Under the pieces are notes generated by a model that ran no database searches, was not told the DNA's origin, and worked only from the letters and a program-made list of their open reading frames with translations. Of a DNA stretch of 64,000 bases, positions 62,463 through 64,000 are shown piece after piece. The stretch spans positions 248,001 to 312,000 of the forward strand of contig CAWJSE010000003.1 of NCBI GenBank assembly GCA_963845445.1, given 5' to 3'. How positions within the stretch are numbered: the first letter of the stretch is position 1; every line of letters starts with the position of its first letter. This DNA is from JABDBL01 sp963845445. Its GTDB lineage: Bacteria; Cyanobacteriota; Vampirovibrionia; Obscuribacterales; Obscuribacteraceae. The translations under genes and the position numbers were made by a program.

Positions 62463-63518
62463 ATGGTCCAGTCAGTTCCTTCTCCAGCAGAGGCGCCAAA
62501 AGTTGCCACCAATAGAATTGGCTTAACACAGAACGAATACAAAGGTGCTCCTTCTACTCTTTGCGATGGCTGCGGACATGATGCAATTAGTAGCCAGCTT
62601 ATTCGGGCATTTTATGAACTGGGCGTCGCACCACATACAGTCGCAAAACTAAGCGGCATCGGATGCTCCAGTAAAACACCAGCGTATTTCCTGAATCGCG
62701 CTCACGGAATTAATACAGTTCATGGACGTATGCCTTCTGTTGCCACTGGAGCTGGGCTAGCAAATTCACAATTAAATCTTATCGGAGTTAGTGGAGACGG
62801 AGACACCGCTAGTATAGGTTTGGGACAGTTTTGTCACTTACTTAGACGGAATGTATCCATGATCTATATTGTAGAAAATAATGGTGTTTACGGATTAACC
62901 AAGGGGCAATTTTCTGCCACAGCTGATTACGGCTCTAAACTGAAATCAGGCGTAGTTAACGAGTTGCCTGCAATCGATTTGTGTGGTTTGGCAATAGAAA
63001 TGGGCTGTGGTTTTGTTGCTCGATCTTTTGCAGGAGATCCCAAGCAGGTCATTGCGCTCATTAAAGCTGCGGTCTCATACGAAGGCACAGCAATGCTCGA
63101 TATTATTAGTCCATGCGTTACTTTCAATAATCATGAAGGATCGACCAAAAGCTACAAATACGCAAAGGAAATGGATATTCCCTTACATGAACTTGGTTAC
63201 ATTCCATTTTATGAGCAGATTACAGTTGATTATGAACCTGGCACTGTGCAAGAAGTAGAACTTCATGATGGCTCACATCTACGCTTGAAAAAATTGCACC
63301 AGGATTATGATCCTACAGATCGTATTCTGGCAATCAATACTATTCAAAAAGCGAATGCTGACAATCAATTTCTAACCGGACTTTTATATATTGACGAAAA
63401 GAAAAAAGATTTCAAAACAATTATGAATATGGTTGATGAGCCGCTCTCTAGTTTAAGCGAGAGTAAATTGCGTCCATCGAAAAATGCATTAGAGCAAATA
63501 ATGTCCGAACTAATGTAA
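62463..63518 (+). CDS. korB: 2-oxoacid:ferredoxin oxidoreductase beta subunit (KorB type)
   Basis: 351 residues. The thiamine-diphosphate-binding subunit: CDGCGHDAISSQLIRAFYEL near 34-53, SGIGCSSKTPAYFLNRAHGI, the ThDP loop LIGVSGDGDTASIGLGQFCH near 101-120 and YIVENNGVYGLTKGQFSAT with the ThDP/metal residues. Three Cys (C34, C37 and C in GIGCSS) are available for an iron-sulfur cluster, as in family members. It is 25 bases after korA in the same direction. Together they imply ferredoxin-linked, oxygen-sensitive central metabolism. Confidence 0.94.
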   Translation: MVQSVPSPAEAPKVATNRIGLTQNEYKGAPSTLCDGCGHDAISSQLIRAFYELGVAPHTVAKLSGIGCSSKTPAYFLNRAHGINTVHGRMPSVATGAGLANSQLNLIGVSGDGDTASIGLGQFCHLLRRNVSMIYIVENNGVYGLTKGQFSATADYGSKLKSGVVNELPAIDLCGLAIEMGCGFVARSFAGDPKQVIALIKAAVSYEGTAMLDIISPCVTFNNHEGSTKSYKYAKEMDIPLHELGYIPFYEQITVDYEPGTVQEVELHDGSHLRLKKLHQDYDPTDRILAINTIQKANADNQFLTGLLYIDEKKKDFKTIMNMVDEPLSSLSESKLRPSKNALEQIMSELM

Positions 63519-63581
63519 TAGCACTGCCTCAGTAATGAAGTCATAGGCATTGTGCGTTTGGTGCGTAACCGGCAAAATTTC

Positions 63582-64000
63582 TCACTCTGAAAAAGATTGA
63601 CTCTGAAAAACTTCAAACTTTGCATCGTTTTGCCAATCGGACGGGGATAGACCGGCCTTTACAGATAATTGCGATAATGTTTGCGGCAAATCCCAGCCAA
63701 ATTCCGAAGCTACTTTAGGTAAAAAGACTGATTGCCGACCAGACTTATGGAATACAATGCCGTCCTTACCTAAATTTATTTTTTTCCAATCAGATATATA
63801 TTGGGGCGCTGTAAGAATGCTTATTTCAATCAATAAATCATCTATCTCAGATAAAGAAACAGGCTGAAAGCGTGGGTCGTTGGAAGCGGCATTAATAACA
63901 TTTTCGCAAACACCAACAAGTACAGGACTATTAGGATAAATATAACCAATACAGCCTCGCAATTGCTTTTTAACTTCTTGAGTTTCTCCGGCCTGTTCCA
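63582..64000 (-). CDS. AMMECR1-domain protein (AmmeMemoRadiSam protein A type), cut by the window edge
   Basis: The readable part includes RGCIGYIYPNSPVLVGVCEN, NAASNDPRFQPVSLSEIDDL, EISILTAPQYISDWKKI and LPKVASEFGWDLP, then KAGLSPSDW, the AMMECR1 pattern. In the last bases of the window the same frame continues upstream (EQAGETQEVKKQ) without a start, so the gene runs past 64000 and this copy is incomplete. AMMECR1 proteins accompany a MEMO-like protein and a radical-SAM enzyme in the AmmeMemoRadiSam system; those partners would lie outside this window. The function is unknown. Confidence 0.85.
   Translation of the reverse strand, partial: EQAGETQEVKKQLRGCIGYIYPNSPVLVGVCENVINAASNDPRFQPVSLSEIDDLLIEISILTAPQYISDWKKINLGKDGIVFHKSGRQSVFLPKVASEFGWDLPQTLSQLSVKAGLSPSDWQNDAKFEVFQSQSFSE

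Noticed and set aside
1..64000. tRNA, rRNA, CRISPR array, transposase, prophage or attachment sites
   Set aside because: I found no T-loop sequence with matching arms, no regularly spaced repeats, no integrase or transposase motif. Reading by eye can miss a short RNA gene.

Overview
The window looks like chromosomal DNA of an outer-membraned (diderm) bacterium, most likely the non-photosynthetic cyanobacterial lineage Melainabacteria/Vampirovibrionia (Obscuribacterales-like). This placement is an inference from gene content: LpxB and an MsbA-type exporter, MurJ, a NadC-NadA-NadB cluster, a NurA-domain nuclease, pyruvate phosphate dikinase with its regulatory protein, a ferredoxin-type 2-oxoacid oxidoreductase and many TPR or pseudopilin-like secreted proteins. 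Base composition is moderate to AT-rich throughout. I see no rRNA, tRNA, CRISPR array, transposase or prophage. Most of the window is ordinary core and housekeeping sequence.

Layout. 0.1-3 kb: NurA-domain nuclease, XRE/zinc-ribbon regulator and a stand-alone Clp N-domain protein. 3.4-8.5 kb: CNNM/CorC protein, rsmA, ispE, nth, a half-size TauE/SafE protein and a secreted unknown. 8.5-16.7 kb: MFS transporter, NUDIX hydrolase, mgtE, rhodanese, a pseudopilin-like protein, ruvX, sixA, a DUF3465-like protein, a two-domain protein (deoxyribosyltransferase-like plus amidohydrolase-like) and cutA. 16.8-25.2 kb: acyl-CoA ligase, a DUF6159-like membrane protein, a TPR protein, a divergent arylsulfatase and formylglycine-generating-enzyme pair, and an orphan AbiEi-like antitoxin. 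25.2-32.6 kb: a split membrane protein, secG, ubiE/menG, lpxB, msbA and a protein with two degenerate GGDEF-like domains. 32.7-42.4 kb: nucleotidyltransferase-like protein, DMT permease, biotin-dependent carboxyltransferase subunit, two PEBP-family proteins, murJ, a ZIP fusion protein, an intergenic structured-RNA candidate with a truncated permease, and an AI-2E transporter. 42.9-48.5 kb: EVE protein, nadC-nadA-nadB, receiver-like protein and SDR. 48.7-59.2 kb: TPR protein, DUF4864 protein, ppdK with its regulator, MTA phosphorylase, an M16 peptidase pair, a TadE-like protein and hpt. 59.4-64 kb: GNAT, korAB and an AMMECR1 gene cut by the window edge.

How genes fit together. PPDK with its regulatory kinase/phosphorylase and KorAB suggest reversible PEP/pyruvate interconversion and ferredoxin-linked, low-oxygen central metabolism. 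nadC-nadA-nadB is a complete aspartate-to-NaMN route. secG-ubiE-lpxB-msbA is an envelope and quinone cluster. The sulfatase and FGE form an enzyme/activator pair. The two M16 proteins look like an active/inactive heterodimer.

The most striking feature of the sequence itself is a set of seven genes or gene halves broken by single-base changes in or next to short homopolymer runs (near 8353, 26013, 28183, 35920, 52953, 55387 and 56315). Each can be restored by one base. Two are in the same M16 gene and one removes the true start of ppdK. This pattern suggests long-read assembly error more than biology, although the 9-base run in ppdK could be phase-variable. The best candidates for new biology are the structured RNA with an intrinsic terminator next to a permease fragment (about 40.9-41.27 kb), a possible AUA start codon in the CNNM gene, and three unusual domain fusions.
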